Program-made: the position numbers and the translations under genes
Source of the DNA: Clostridiales bacterium
GTDB taxonomy: Bacteria; Bacillota; Clostridia; Lachnospirales; WQUN01
NCBI GenBank assembly: GCA_031271275.1
Contig: JAISWA010000033.1
Span: 1-9,709, forward strand
Length of the DNA stretch: 9,709 bases
Reading direction: 5' to 3'
In this document: positions 1 to 6,063 of the stretch, piece by piece
Position numbering within the stretch: position 1 is the stretch's first letter
Layout of the letters: every line of letters begins with the position of its first letter
The notes under the pieces: model-generated
Database searches by the model: none
The model's input: the letters and a program-made list of their open reading frames with translations, nothing else
What the model was told of the DNA's origin: nothing

Positions 1-28
1 TAATAGAGATTTATGAAGCATCCTATAC

Positions 29-70
29 AAAAAAACGCGCAGGGAACGGCTGACGCCACGCCCTGCGCGT
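29..70 (-). terminator. Intrinsic terminator of the 63-residue gene
   Basis: A perfect 10-bp inverted repeat (acgcgcaggg at 35-44, ccctgcgcgt at 61-70) encloses a 16-nt loop. On the minus strand the hairpin is followed directly by seven T (A-run at 29-35 on the plus strand). It lies about 70 nt beyond the stop of the minus-strand gene at 141-332, so it is positioned to end that transcript. The orientation is set by the T-run; there is no T-run on the plus-strand side. Confidence 0.8.
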
Positions 71-71
71 A
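57..71. repeat. 15-bp direct repeat, copy 1
   Basis: The 15-mer cacgccctgcgcgta is found here and again, identical, at 453-467. This copy contains the right arm of the terminator hairpin. The two copies lie on either side of the small minus-strand gene, 396 bp apart start to start. Confidence 0.7.
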
Positions 72-80
72 AAATGTAGG

Positions 81-105
81 CGTATGAAAAAGCATCCTGC
101 ATACG
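81..105. other. Small hairpin between gene end and terminator
   Basis: A 6-bp inverted repeat, cgtatg at 81-86 and catacg at 100-105, lies in the 3' untranslated part of the small minus-strand transcript. It has no T-run. It could be a minor RNA structure or chance. Confidence 0.25.
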
Positions 106-140
106 GCAGCGGCCTTCCGACACTGCGCGGATGGTTCACA

Positions 141-332
141 TTAGTTTATTTTTGATTCGTCCTCAGCCATTTCCTTTATCTGTAACTTCACCAGTTCCAC
201 ATCTTCCGGTTCCATTGTCGCGATAAGTTCTCTCGTCATTAATTTTATGGATTTGTTGCTCCTTGCGTCCGCGTCCAAACTTAAAAGCTTAAACAAAAAT
301 TCCTTTTCCTTGTGTCTTGTTTCGACTGACAT
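141..332 (-). CDS. Unrecognised 63-residue protein with its own promoter and terminator
   Basis: I do not recognise this protein. It is a short, soluble, charged polypeptide beginning MSVETRHKEKEFLFK. It is rich in Lys, Glu, Asp and Leu, probably mostly helical, with no Cys or Trp, no signal peptide and no membrane segment. The frame is open up to 422, but the start at 332 was chosen because AAAGGGGG (340-347) sits 7 nt upstream of it, and because the longer version would extend past the predicted transcription start. A near-consensus promoter (394-422) and a strong terminator (29-70) frame it, giving a predicted transcript of about 360 nt. It is transcribed away from the exporter operon. Such small acidic/basic helical proteins can be regulators, adaptors or phage-type proteins, but nothing here decides among them. 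Existence as a gene is well supported; function is unknown. Confidence 0.72.
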   Translation of the reverse strand: MSVETRHKEKEFLFKLLSLDADARSNKSIKLMTRELIATMEPEDVELVKLQIKEMAEDESKIN

Positions 333-393
333 TAAGCATCCCCCTTTCTGCCGGCTATCAGCATTAAACCGTCCCGCTTTCCGCCACACAAAT

Positions 394-422
394 ATTTTAC
401 GGCGCAAACCAAGCCGCGTCAA
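394..422 (-). promoter_or_regulatory. Sigma70-like promoter of the 63-residue gene
   Basis: On the minus strand, TTGACG (417-422) and TAAAAT (394-399) are separated by exactly 17 nt. Each hexamer matches the housekeeping consensus at five of six positions. Transcription should begin near 387, leaving a leader of about 55 nt before the ATG at 332. Confidence 0.7.
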
Positions 423-427
423 CCAAA

Positions 428-485
428 GCGCCTATTTCACCCGCGAATAATTCACGCCCTGCGCGTATTTCACCCGCGAAGAATT
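428..485. repeat. Tandem imperfect 25-bp repeat, period 33 bp
   Basis: Segments 428-452 and 461-485 differ at only two positions and share an identical core tatttcacccgcgaa (433-447 and 466-480). The repeat lies in the divergent intergenic region, just upstream of the -35 of the small gene and about 110-165 bp upstream of the exporter start. It may be a pair of regulator sites or a recent local duplication. Confidence 0.6.
453..467. repeat. 15-bp direct repeat, copy 2
   Basis: This is the second identical copy of cacgccctgcgcgta (first copy 57-71). It overlaps the spacer and second unit of the 33-bp-period repeat upstream of the exporter operon. Confidence 0.7.
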
Positions 486-500
486 ATAACGCGCCGAATC

Positions 501-554
501 GTTCACAGAATGTTCAAAATTATCAATTCTTTGTTCACATTCAGGGTATATAGT
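501..554 (+). promoter_or_regulatory. Putative regulated promoter of the ABC exporter operon
   Basis: A -10-like TATAGT lies at 549-554, about 40 nt before the GTG start at 595. No good -35 hexamer is present 16-18 nt upstream of it, which suggests dependence on an activator. GTTCA motifs at 501, 512 and 533 are spaced 11 and 21 bp apart, close to one and two helical turns, as direct-repeat response-regulator sites often are. The box assignment is tentative. Confidence 0.35.
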
Positions 555-594
555 GAAAAGGAGCATTACGCATATCTTTTACAGGAGGATTCCA

Positions 595-2685
595 GTGAAG
601 AACAAAAAACGCAAATGGCCCCGGGTACTGCTGTTTTTGATTTTGATCGGGGGGACGGCGACGGGGCTGTACCTGTATTTCAGCCGGCAGAGCGTTCCGG
701 TCAGCGCGCAGGAATATGTTCCGCCCACGTTCCCGCTTGCCAAAACCGACATGGTAAAGACCGTCAGCGTTTCCGGCGTGGTGCGAAGCGCGGAAACGCA
801 GAACGTCTACTCCACCCAAACCTACCCGGTAAAGGAAGTTTTGGCGGGCGTGGGCGATAGGGTCAAGGCGGGGGACGTGTTGGCGCGGCTCGACATGTCG
901 CGGCTGCAAAACGAAATCACCCAGGCGGAAATCAACTTGGAAGGGGCGCGCCTTACCGTAAACGAGGAAACGCGCTCCATTTCCAACAGCCTTTCCAACG
1001 CGCAGACTTCCGTGGAATCTTCGCAGATTTCCCTTGAGCGGCAAATGCTCAACACCGCCAACGCGGAAGCCGACCTGCGCGAGGCGGAGCTTAATATGGA
1101 AGAACCCTTCGACAGCTACGCCTACGACAAGGCCATTGAGGACGCGCAGCTTGCCATCCGGCGCAGAACGGCGGATTTGGAAACCGCGAAGCAGAACCTG
1201 GACGACGTTTTCACGGAATTTGACGACTATGCCTACCAGACCGCCATCAACGACGCGAAAATCCTACTTGACCGGCGTATCGGGGAACACACCGACGCGG
1301 TCATGGAACTCAGCGAGGAAAAGGATGCCGCCATCGAGTCCTTTGACGACTACGCCTACCGGAACGCCGTAAGCGACGCGGAAAAGACTTACAAGCGCAG
1401 GGTCGAGGATTACAAGGCGGCGGAAGAAAACTATTACAACGAATACAACAATTTTGTCTACCTTGCCTCCAACCCCGAAATTCCCTATGAAAGCGCCAAC
1501 GCGGCGTGGGCGAAGGTGCTCGCGGCGCAAAGCTCCATGGACACCGCCGAACGCGCCATAGACGATGCGGAAGCCGCGAGGGCGCGGGCGAAGAACGATT
1601 TGTCCCGGGCGGAGGACGAGTACGAGGAACAGAGCGCGGACAGCAAAGACCAAAGCGTGTCCGGCGCGGAAAAAGCGGTCAAAACCGCGCGGAACGCCGT
1701 GGACGACGCGCAGCGGGCGTATGACAAGGCGCAGTCGGAGTTGCTGCGGGCGCAGCGGGACGCGGCGGACAAAAACACCGACGCGGCGGAGGCGGCAAAC
1801 GACAGCGTAAAAAAAGCGCAGGACGCGCTGACGGACGCGAACCGCGTGTACGAAAAGGCGCTGACCGACAAACTGCGCGCCATGGAGGACTATACCGAGG
1901 CAAACGAGCAGCAGCTTGAAACCGCGTGGAAGAATTTAAACGACAGCGCGAAGCAGTTGCAGACGGCGGAGAACGGCTTGAAGTCCGCCGAGAACAGCCT
2001 CGCCCAGGCGCAAGGCAAGCCCGGGCCGTCGAGCAACAACATCCGGTTACAGGAGCTTACGCTGGAAAGGCTGAACGCGCAGCTTCTGGAGGGGGAAATC
2101 ATCGCCACACAGGACGGGGTCATCACCGAGGCCTACGCGACCACCGGCGCGTCCCCCACGGGGCTGCTGTTTGTCATCGAGGACACGGGCAAGCTTTACG
2201 TTTCCGCCAACGTCAAGGAATACAACCTGCTTTCCTTGGGCATCGGGCAGCAATCCTACGTCACCACGGACGCCACCGGCGACAGGGTTTACGACGCGAG
2301 CGTTTCGTACATTACCCCCAAGGCGGTTTCGGCGGCGGGTTCCACCAGCGTGGAGTTTGAGATAAGGGCGGACGTGGAAAATTCCGACGACGACATCCGC
2401 ATAGGCATGAACGCGTTCCTCAACGTGGAGACGGACGCCCGGGCGGACGTTTTCGCCGTCCCCATTTCGGCGGTGGTCACCGACGGGCGCGGGAGCTTCG
2501 TCTACGCCCTTGAAAACGGCGAGCGCAGGGAAATTCCCGTTACGGTGGGGCTTAAAACCTCCACCCAGGCGGAAATTTCCGGCGAGGGGCTGACGGAGGG
2601 GCTTCCGCTTATCGAGCGGCCCAATGTGACGGCGGAGTCCAGCCCGAACAGCATGTCGCCCATGATGATGTTCGGCGGGAGGTAA
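595..2685 (+). CDS. MacA/YknX-like ABC exporter adaptor with very long helical hairpin
   Basis: This is a periplasmic adaptor (HlyD/membrane fusion) subunit that would couple the adjacent ABC transporter to the cell exterior. It has 696 residues when started at the GTG at 595, chosen because AGGAGG (583-588) lies 6 nt upstream; the longer GTG at 553 lacks such an SD and overlaps the -10. Order: short basic N-terminus; membrane anchor about residues 10-28; first half of a lipoyl domain ending VKAGDVLARLD (about 79-100); helical region about 101-500 rich in Ala, Glu, Asp, Lys and Arg; second lipoyl half from about 501 (ATQDGVITEAYATTG); then beta-barrel and membrane-proximal domains to the C-terminus. 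A Pro-containing break (SNPEIPYES, about 292-300) is the likely hairpin tip. MacA itself has fewer than 400 residues, so the extra length is nearly all coiled coil. The first arm has three FD[DS]YAY repeats. There is no lipobox. It is the first gene of the operon. Family call is secure; substrate is unknown. Confidence 0.9.
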   Translation: MKNKKRKWPRVLLFLILIGGTATGLYLYFSRQSVPVSAQEYVPPTFPLAKTDMVKTVSVSGVVRSAETQNVYSTQTYPVKEVLAGVGDRVKAGDVLARLDMSRLQNEITQAEINLEGARLTVNEETRSISNSLSNAQTSVESSQISLERQMLNTANAEADLREAELNMEEPFDSYAYDKAIEDAQLAIRRRTADLETAKQNLDDVFTEFDDYAYQTAINDAKILLDRRIGEHTDAVMELSEEKDAAIESFDDYAYRNAVSDAEKTYKRRVEDYKAAEENYYNEYNNFVYLASNPEIPYESANAAWAKVLAAQSSMDTAERAIDDAEAARARAKNDLSRAEDEYEEQSADSKDQSVSGAEKAVKTARNAVDDAQRAYDKAQSELLRAQRDAADKNTDAAEAANDSVKKAQDALTDANRVYEKALTDKLRAMEDYTEANEQQLETAWKNLNDSAKQLQTAENGLKSAENSLAQAQGKPGPSSNNIRLQELTLERLNAQLLEGEIIATQDGVITEAYATTGASPTGLLFVIEDTGKLYVSANVKEYNLLSLGIGQQSYVTTDATGDRVYDASVSYITPKAVSAAGSTSVEFEIRADVENSDDDIRIGMNAFLNVETDARADVFAVPISAVVTDGRGSFVYALENGERREIPVTVGLKTSTQAEISGEGLTEGLPLIERPNVTAESSPNSMSPMMMFGGR
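1108..1455 (+). repeat. Three FD[DS]YAY repeats within the adaptor coiled coil
   Basis: Three protein repeats begin at nt 1108, 1219 and 1342 (residues 172, 209 and 250), with periods of 37 and 41 residues. The shared pattern is FD[DS]YAYxxA[IV]xDA followed, five residues on, by RR (second and third copies 'DRR' and 'KRR'). The DNA of the copies has diverged, so the duplication is old or kept by protein-level selection. The end of the third unit is approximate. Confidence 0.7.
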
Positions 2686-2687
2686 AT

Positions 2688-3374
2688 ATGCTCGAACTCA
2701 GCGGAATTTTCAAAAAGTATTTCCTCGGGGAACCCAACGAGCTGACGGTGCTGAAAAATTTGAATATTAAAATAGAGGAGGGCGAGTTTGTTTCGGTGGT
2801 GGGTCAGTCCGGCTCGGGCAAGAGCACGCTGATGAACATCATGGGCGCGTTGGACAGGCCCACGGAAGGCGAATACATACTGGACGGCGTGGCGGTCTCG
2901 CAAATGAAGGACAGCCAGCTTTCGGAAATCCGGAACCAGAAAATCGGTTTTGTGTTCCAGACTTTCAACCTGATACCCCGCACCACCGCCCTTTCCAACG
3001 TGGAGCTTCCGCTTTTTTACATGGGGGTGGGCAAGCGCAAGCGGGCGGAGCGCGCCGCCGAGCTGCTGAAGCTCGTGGGCATGGACGACCGTATGCACCA
3101 CATGCCCAACGAGCTTTCCGGCGGGCAGAAGCAGCGCGTCGCCATCGCAAGGGCGCTTGCCAACGACCCGTCCATCATTTTGGCGGACGAACCCACCGGC
3201 GCGTTGGACAGCAAAACGGGGAACCTGGTTATGGATATCTTCCTTAAAATAAACCGGGAGCAGAAAAAGACCGTGGTGCTGATTACCCACAACGAGGAGC
3301 TTGCGCTCAAGACGCAGCGCATTATCACGCTGCTTGACGGGGAGATTATTTCGGACAGGAAGGTGGCGGCATGA
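2688..3374 (+). CDS. MacB/LolD/YknY-type ABC transporter ATPase
   Basis: This 228-residue nucleotide-binding subunit is complete. Visible motifs are Walker A GQSGSGKS (39-46), Q-loop Gln91 in FVFQTFNL, signature LSGGQ (143-147), Walker B ILADE (164-168) followed by PTGALDS, and H-loop His201 in LITH. The Q-loop and 'LSGGQKQRVAIARAL' sequences are typical of the MacB/LolD/FtsE branch, which powers type VII ABC mechanotransmission systems instead of classic substrate translocation through the membrane. The start is preceded by GGGAGG (2677-2682), which overlaps the stop region of the adaptor gene, 2 nt away. It overlaps the permease gene by 4 nt (ATGA), indicating translational coupling. In E. 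coli MacB the ATPase and permease are fused; here they are split, as in YknY/YknZ. Confidence 0.95.
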   Translation: MLELSGIFKKYFLGEPNELTVLKNLNIKIEEGEFVSVVGQSGSGKSTLMNIMGALDRPTEGEYILDGVAVSQMKDSQLSEIRNQKIGFVFQTFNLIPRTTALSNVELPLFYMGVGKRKRAERAAELLKLVGMDDRMHHMPNELSGGQKQRVAIARALANDPSIILADEPTGALDSKTGNLVMDIFLKINREQKKTVVLITHNEELALKTQRIITLLDGEIISDRKVAA

Positions 3375-4654
3375 TTTGGGAAAATATCCAACTGGCGTTT
3401 TCCTCGCTTAAATCGAACAAAATGCGGGCGCTGCTGACCATGCTCGGCATTATCATCGGCATTATGTCCATCATCACCATCGTGATTATCGGCGACGCCA
3501 TGTCCGCCACGGTTACGGAAGACCTTTCCCAACTGGGCGGGAACAACGTGACGCTCAACTTGCAGGAAAAAAGCGAGCGCAGCGTGTCGTACAGCATAGA
3601 AAACGGGCGCGCCGTCAGCTACCGGGAATATGTGCCGCCGGAATCCGGCGACATGATTTCGGACGGAATGATTTCGGGCTTGAAGGCGGCGTTCCCGGAA
3701 GAAATAACCGGCGTTTCGGTGAGCGTCAACGGGGGGAGCGCAAGGGCGCAGGACGGGGAGCTTTACGCCAATATTTCCGTCACCGGAACCAACGCGGATT
3801 ATTTCCTCGCCAATAACCTGACCGTACTGTCCGGCAGGCTTATATCGGAGGACGACGTGCGGGAAAACGCCCAGACCGCCGTGGTATCAAACAAACTGGC
3901 GGGGAAGATGTTCCCGGACGGGTCGGACCCCGTGGGGCAGCAGGTGAAGGTGTACAAAACCTACGCCATCGAGCTGTACACCATTATCGGCGTGTACGAA
4001 TACGAGCAGAGCGCGTTTACCATGAGCAACGTGGCGGACGAGGATATTACCACGCAGTTTTACATTCCGGTGAGCACCGCCACGCAGGACAACCTGGAAA
4101 AAAATTATTATTCCGCCACCGTCGTCATCACGCCCGGCGAGGATGTTGCCGGGCTTACCACGGAACTTCAGCGTTATTTCGACGACTTATATTTCAACAA
4201 CGCCAACTGGGGCGTAAACGTGTTCAACATGTCGTCCATTTTGGAGACGGTGACGGAGACGCTTGGGACGATTTCCGTCGCCATCGCGTTTATCGCGGGC
4301 ATTTCCCTGGTGGTCGGCGGCATTGGCGTCATGAACATCATGCTCGTCTCGGTAACGGAGCGCACCCGGGAAATCGGGACAAGAAAGGCGCTTGGGGCGA
4401 AAAATTTCCATATCCAGTTTCAGTTTGTGACCGAGGCGCTGATTATCGCGTTGGTGGGCGGGGTCATCGGGTTGGTGCTCGGCATCGCCCTTGGCGCGGC
4501 GGCGGCGGCGGTGTTTGGCGCGAAGCTCGTGATTTCGCCGCCGGTGGTAGCGGGCAGCGTGCTGTTCTCTATGCTGATTGGCGTGTTCTTCGGGCTGTAC
4601 CCCGCGAACAAAGCCGCGAAGCTCGACCCCATTGACGCGTTGAGGTATGAGTAA
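3371..4654 (+). CDS. MacB/YknZ-like ABC transporter permease (FtsX family)
   Basis: This 427-residue permease has the expected four-helix MacB layout. TM1 is about residues 20-40, followed by a large extracytoplasmic MacB core domain (about 41-298). TM2 is about 301-325, then a cytoplasmic loop with the conserved TERTREIGTRKALGA (about 329-344). TM3 is about 355-378 and TM4 about 392-412, and the protein ends in the family-typical PANKAAKLDPIDALRYE. TM2 carries the characteristic GGIGVMNIMLVS. The ATG overlaps the ATPase stop codon, and AGGAAGG (3357-3363) provides the SD. With the adaptor and ATPase it should form a tripartite exporter of a peptide, antibiotic or lipid-like compound; nothing in the window names the substrate. 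The gene ends 9 nt from the stop of the convergent PH-domain gene. Confidence 0.93.
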   Translation: MIWENIQLAFSSLKSNKMRALLTMLGIIIGIMSIITIVIIGDAMSATVTEDLSQLGGNNVTLNLQEKSERSVSYSIENGRAVSYREYVPPESGDMISDGMISGLKAAFPEEITGVSVSVNGGSARAQDGELYANISVTGTNADYFLANNLTVLSGRLISEDDVRENAQTAVVSNKLAGKMFPDGSDPVGQQVKVYKTYAIELYTIIGVYEYEQSAFTMSNVADEDITTQFYIPVSTATQDNLEKNYYSATVVITPGEDVAGLTTELQRYFDDLYFNNANWGVNVFNMSSILETVTETLGTISVAIAFIAGISLVVGGIGVMNIMLVSVTERTREIGTRKALGAKNFHIQFQFVTEALIIALVGGVIGLVLGIALGAAAAAVFGAKLVISPPVVAGSVLFSMLIGVFFGLYPANKAAKLDPIDALRYE

Positions 4655-4663
4655 GAAACCCTT

Positions 4664-5065
4664 TTACGCGTCTTCCAACACTTCATCCTCTATCCCGCCC
4701 CCCAGGAATTCGCGGCTCGTTATCCCCCGGGCCGCGCGCTGTTTTTCAACCAAGTCGCCCACCAAACGGCGAACCTCGTCGGACTGTTTGATGTTTTTAA
4801 GCTCAAGCATAGGGTGCGATTTGTCCGTGCCCACCAACGTCACCGTACCCACGCCGAAAATCTTCTGCGAAAACTTCCGGGTGAGCCGTATATCCATTAT
4901 GCGGTAGAGCAGAATATCGTCCGTAGTCGTATTGAAGAAACCTTTCCGCAGCACCAAACAGTCGTCGCACAGCTCGTACCGCGTGAAGCTCAGCGGCAAC
5001 CCTAAGAAGCGCTTGCGGTCCTTCCAAACAATTTCCTGCTTTTCAATTGAAATCTTCTTTGCCAT
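4664..5065 (-). CDS. Stand-alone bacterial PH-domain (bPH_2-like) protein
   Basis: This 133-residue cytoplasmic protein has one bacterial pleckstrin-homology-like domain, about residues 24-110. The pattern is a strand-rich RYELCDDCLVLRKGFFN, then the hallmark ILLYRIMDIRLTR and a FGVGTVTLVGTD strand, followed by a C-terminal helix (about 95-112) and an acidic Gly-rich tail. Most bPH_2 (YdbS/YdbT) proteins have membrane helices; this one has none. I recall related stand-alone proteins with a WKDRKR...GLPLSFTRY opening from clostridia, but cannot check it here. Their biochemical role is not established; PH folds often bind lipids or proteins. The start at 5065 was chosen for GGGAGGGG (5071-5078) 5 nt upstream; the longer ORF start at 5167 would lie upstream of the -10 box. 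It is convergent with the permease gene and divergent from the hydrolase gene. Confidence 0.82.
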   Translation of the reverse strand: MAKKISIEKQEIVWKDRKRFLGLPLSFTRYELCDDCLVLRKGFFNTTTDDILLYRIMDIRLTRKFSQKIFGVGTVTLVGTDKSHPMLELKNIKQSDEVRRLVGDLVEKQRAARGITSREFLGGGIEDEVLEDA

Positions 5066-5087
5066 AACATCCCCTCCCGATGGGGCT

Positions 5088-5097
5088 ATTATATAAT
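5088..5097. promoter_or_regulatory. Palindromic -10 box in the divergent PH-domain/hydrolase region
   Basis: The 10-mer ATTATATAAT is its own reverse complement, so it offers a perfect TATAAT on both strands (5088-5093 minus, 5092-5097 plus). On the minus strand it would start transcription about 15-20 nt upstream of the PH-domain ATG, just before its SD. No good -35 is visible for either direction. The minus-strand use is the more credible. Confidence 0.5.
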
Positions 5098-5118
5098 CAA
5101 TCGGGGGAAATGAATACT

Positions 5119-5146
5119 TTTTCACTTTAAGACCGCTCCGAATAAT
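5119..5146 (+). promoter_or_regulatory. Candidate promoter of the YcaC-like hydrolase
   Basis: TTTTCA (5119-5124) and AATAAT (5141-5146) are 16 nt apart and match the sigma70 hexamers at four and five positions. Transcription would begin near 5153, leaving about an 80-nt leader that includes the hairpin at 5187-5210. This is one of several AT-rich possibilities in the region. Confidence 0.3.
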
Positions 5147-5186
5147 TTTCCGTTTTAATGGAAACATAACAGCAATTACCGCGTTA

Positions 5187-5210
5187 CCGCGCCGCTTTGG
5201 CGTGGCGCGG
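5187..5210 (+). promoter_or_regulatory. GC-rich leader hairpin upstream of the hydrolase SD
   Basis: A perfect 7-bp stem, ccgcgcc (5187-5193) with ggcgcgg (5204-5210), encloses a 10-nt loop. It ends 10 nt before the AAGGAG at 5221-5226. No T-run follows, so it is not a terminator. It could stabilise the messenger, act as a translational control element, or be a protein-binding inverted repeat. Confidence 0.35.
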
Positions 5211-5234
5211 AATATTTAACAAGGAGCTGTCCCT

Positions 5235-5879
5235 ATGAGAAATTACCCGGAAACACTTTTAGACCCCGAGCAATCCGCCGTCGTCATCATAGACCACCAA
5301 CCGCAGATGTACTTCGGCGTGGAAGGCGCGTCAAGGTCGGCGATTGAAAACAACGTCACCGGGCTCGCCAAAGCGGCGCAGTTGTTCAATGTCCCCTGCA
5401 TCCTTACCACCGTGGAAGCCAAAAGCTTTTCCGGCTACATGTATTCCAAGGTGCAGCAGGTATACCCTAAAATCAAACCTATCGACCGCACTTCCATCAA
5501 CGCGTGGGAAGACGCGAATTTTAAAAAGGCGGTGGAAGGCACGAGCCGCAAAAAGGTGATTATCGCCGGGCTGTGGACGGAAGCCTGCGTAACCTTCCCG
5601 GCGCTGTGCATGAAATACGACGGCTACGACGTTTACGTGGCGACGGACGCCTGCGGCGGCGCGACCAAAGAGGCGCATGATATGGCGGTACAGCGCATGA
5701 TACAGGCGGAGGTGAAACCCGTGACATGGATGCAGGTTATGATTGAGTGGCAGCGGAACTGGAACAACAAAGACACCTACAACGGCGTGATGACGATTGT
5801 GAAAGACCACGGCGGCGCTTACGGCCTCGGGGTGGAATACGCGGAGAGTATGCTGAAAAATACCGCGCCGCAGCCTTAA
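5235..5879 (+). CDS. YcaC-like isochorismatase-superfamily cysteine hydrolase
   Basis: This is a complete 214-residue cytoplasmic hydrolase with the Rossmann-like isochorismatase/nicotinamidase fold. Asp20 in VVIIDHQPQM and Cys118 in GLWTEACVTFPAL are the expected catalytic Asp and nucleophilic Cys. At the position where the superfamily usually has the catalytic Lys there is Arg85 in DRTSINAWED, and E. coli YcaC also appears to carry Arg there. The TEAC motif precedes a conserved YDVYVATDACGG strand. The C-terminal part (VTWMQVMIEWQRNW and DHGGAYGLGVEYA) matches the YcaC branch, whose physiological substrate is unknown, more than pyrazinamidases or true isochorismatases. The SD AAGGAG (5221-5226) is 8 nt upstream. 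The gene is followed by a strong terminator, so it is probably monocistronic. An amide or carbamoyl compound is a reasonable substrate class, but only by family inference. Confidence 0.88.
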   Translation: MRNYPETLLDPEQSAVVIIDHQPQMYFGVEGASRSAIENNVTGLAKAAQLFNVPCILTTVEAKSFSGYMYSKVQQVYPKIKPIDRTSINAWEDANFKKAVEGTSRKKVIIAGLWTEACVTFPALCMKYDGYDVYVATDACGGATKEAHDMAVQRMIQAEVKPVTWMQVMIEWQRNWNNKDTYNGVMTIVKDHGGAYGLGVEYAESMLKNTAPQP

Positions 5880-5886
5880 ATCCGCA

Positions 5887-5905
5887 AGGCGGGTCTTGCC
5901 CGCCT
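5887..5905 (+). other. Hairpin just after the hydrolase stop codon
   Basis: aggcggg (5887-5893) and cccgcct (5899-5905) form a perfect 7-bp stem with a 5-nt loop, 7 nt beyond the stop codon. No T-run follows. It probably protects the 3' end or is incidental; termination is better explained by the downstream hairpin. Confidence 0.4.
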
Positions 5906-5936
5906 GAGGGAAAGAGGAGCAGCGACGAAACATTTT

Positions 5937-5979
5937 CACGCGCGCCAAACGCGTTCATACGTTTGGCGCGCGTGTTTTT
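5937..5979 (+). terminator. Strong intrinsic terminator after the YcaC-like hydrolase
   Basis: A perfect 15-bp GC-rich stem (cacgcgcgccaaacg at 5937-5951, cgtttggcgcgcgtg at 5960-5974) with an 8-nt loop is followed at once by five T (5975-5979). It separates the hydrolase from the amidohydrolase-TRAP cluster. The opposite strand lacks a T-run after the stem, so it is directional. Confidence 0.92.
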
Positions 5980-5989
5980 GCGTAAAACC

Positions 5990-6018
5990 TTGACAAGGCT
6001 TACATATCCACTCATTAT
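5990..6018 (+). promoter_or_regulatory. Sigma70 promoter of the amidohydrolase-TRAP cluster
   Basis: A perfect TTGACA (5990-5995) is followed after 17 nt by CATTAT (6013-6018), matching four of six -10 positions. It lies just after the strong terminator, so transcription starts afresh here, near 6025, about 40 nt before the amidohydrolase ATG. Confidence 0.7.
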
Positions 6019-6063
6019 GTGGATTCACTTATACAAAATAAACGTTGCGGAAAGGAATCCGCC

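Noticed and set aside
247..450. Plus-strand 67-codon frame opposite the small gene
   Set aside because: It has no SD and runs antisense through the better-supported 63-residue gene and its promoter. It looks like a shadow frame.
553..594. GTG at 553 as start of the adaptor gene (14 more residues)
   Set aside because: It overlaps the predicted -10 box and lacks an SD, whereas AGGAGG at 583-588 is ideally placed for the GTG at 595.
1034..2360. Several Arg/Pro- or His-rich frames overlapping the adaptor gene on both strands
   Set aside because: They are low-complexity shadows created by the GC-rich, Ala/Asp/Glu-rich coding sequence, without SDs or recognisable domains.
4634..4672. Inverted repeat gacgcgt/acgcgtc across the convergent stop codons as a shared terminator
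   Set aside because: The stem is only 7 bp with a 25-nt loop, and no T-run follows on either strand.
5066..5167. Longer start at 5167 for the PH-domain protein
   Set aside because: The extra residues would be encoded upstream of the -10 box and SD, and they are not PH-like.
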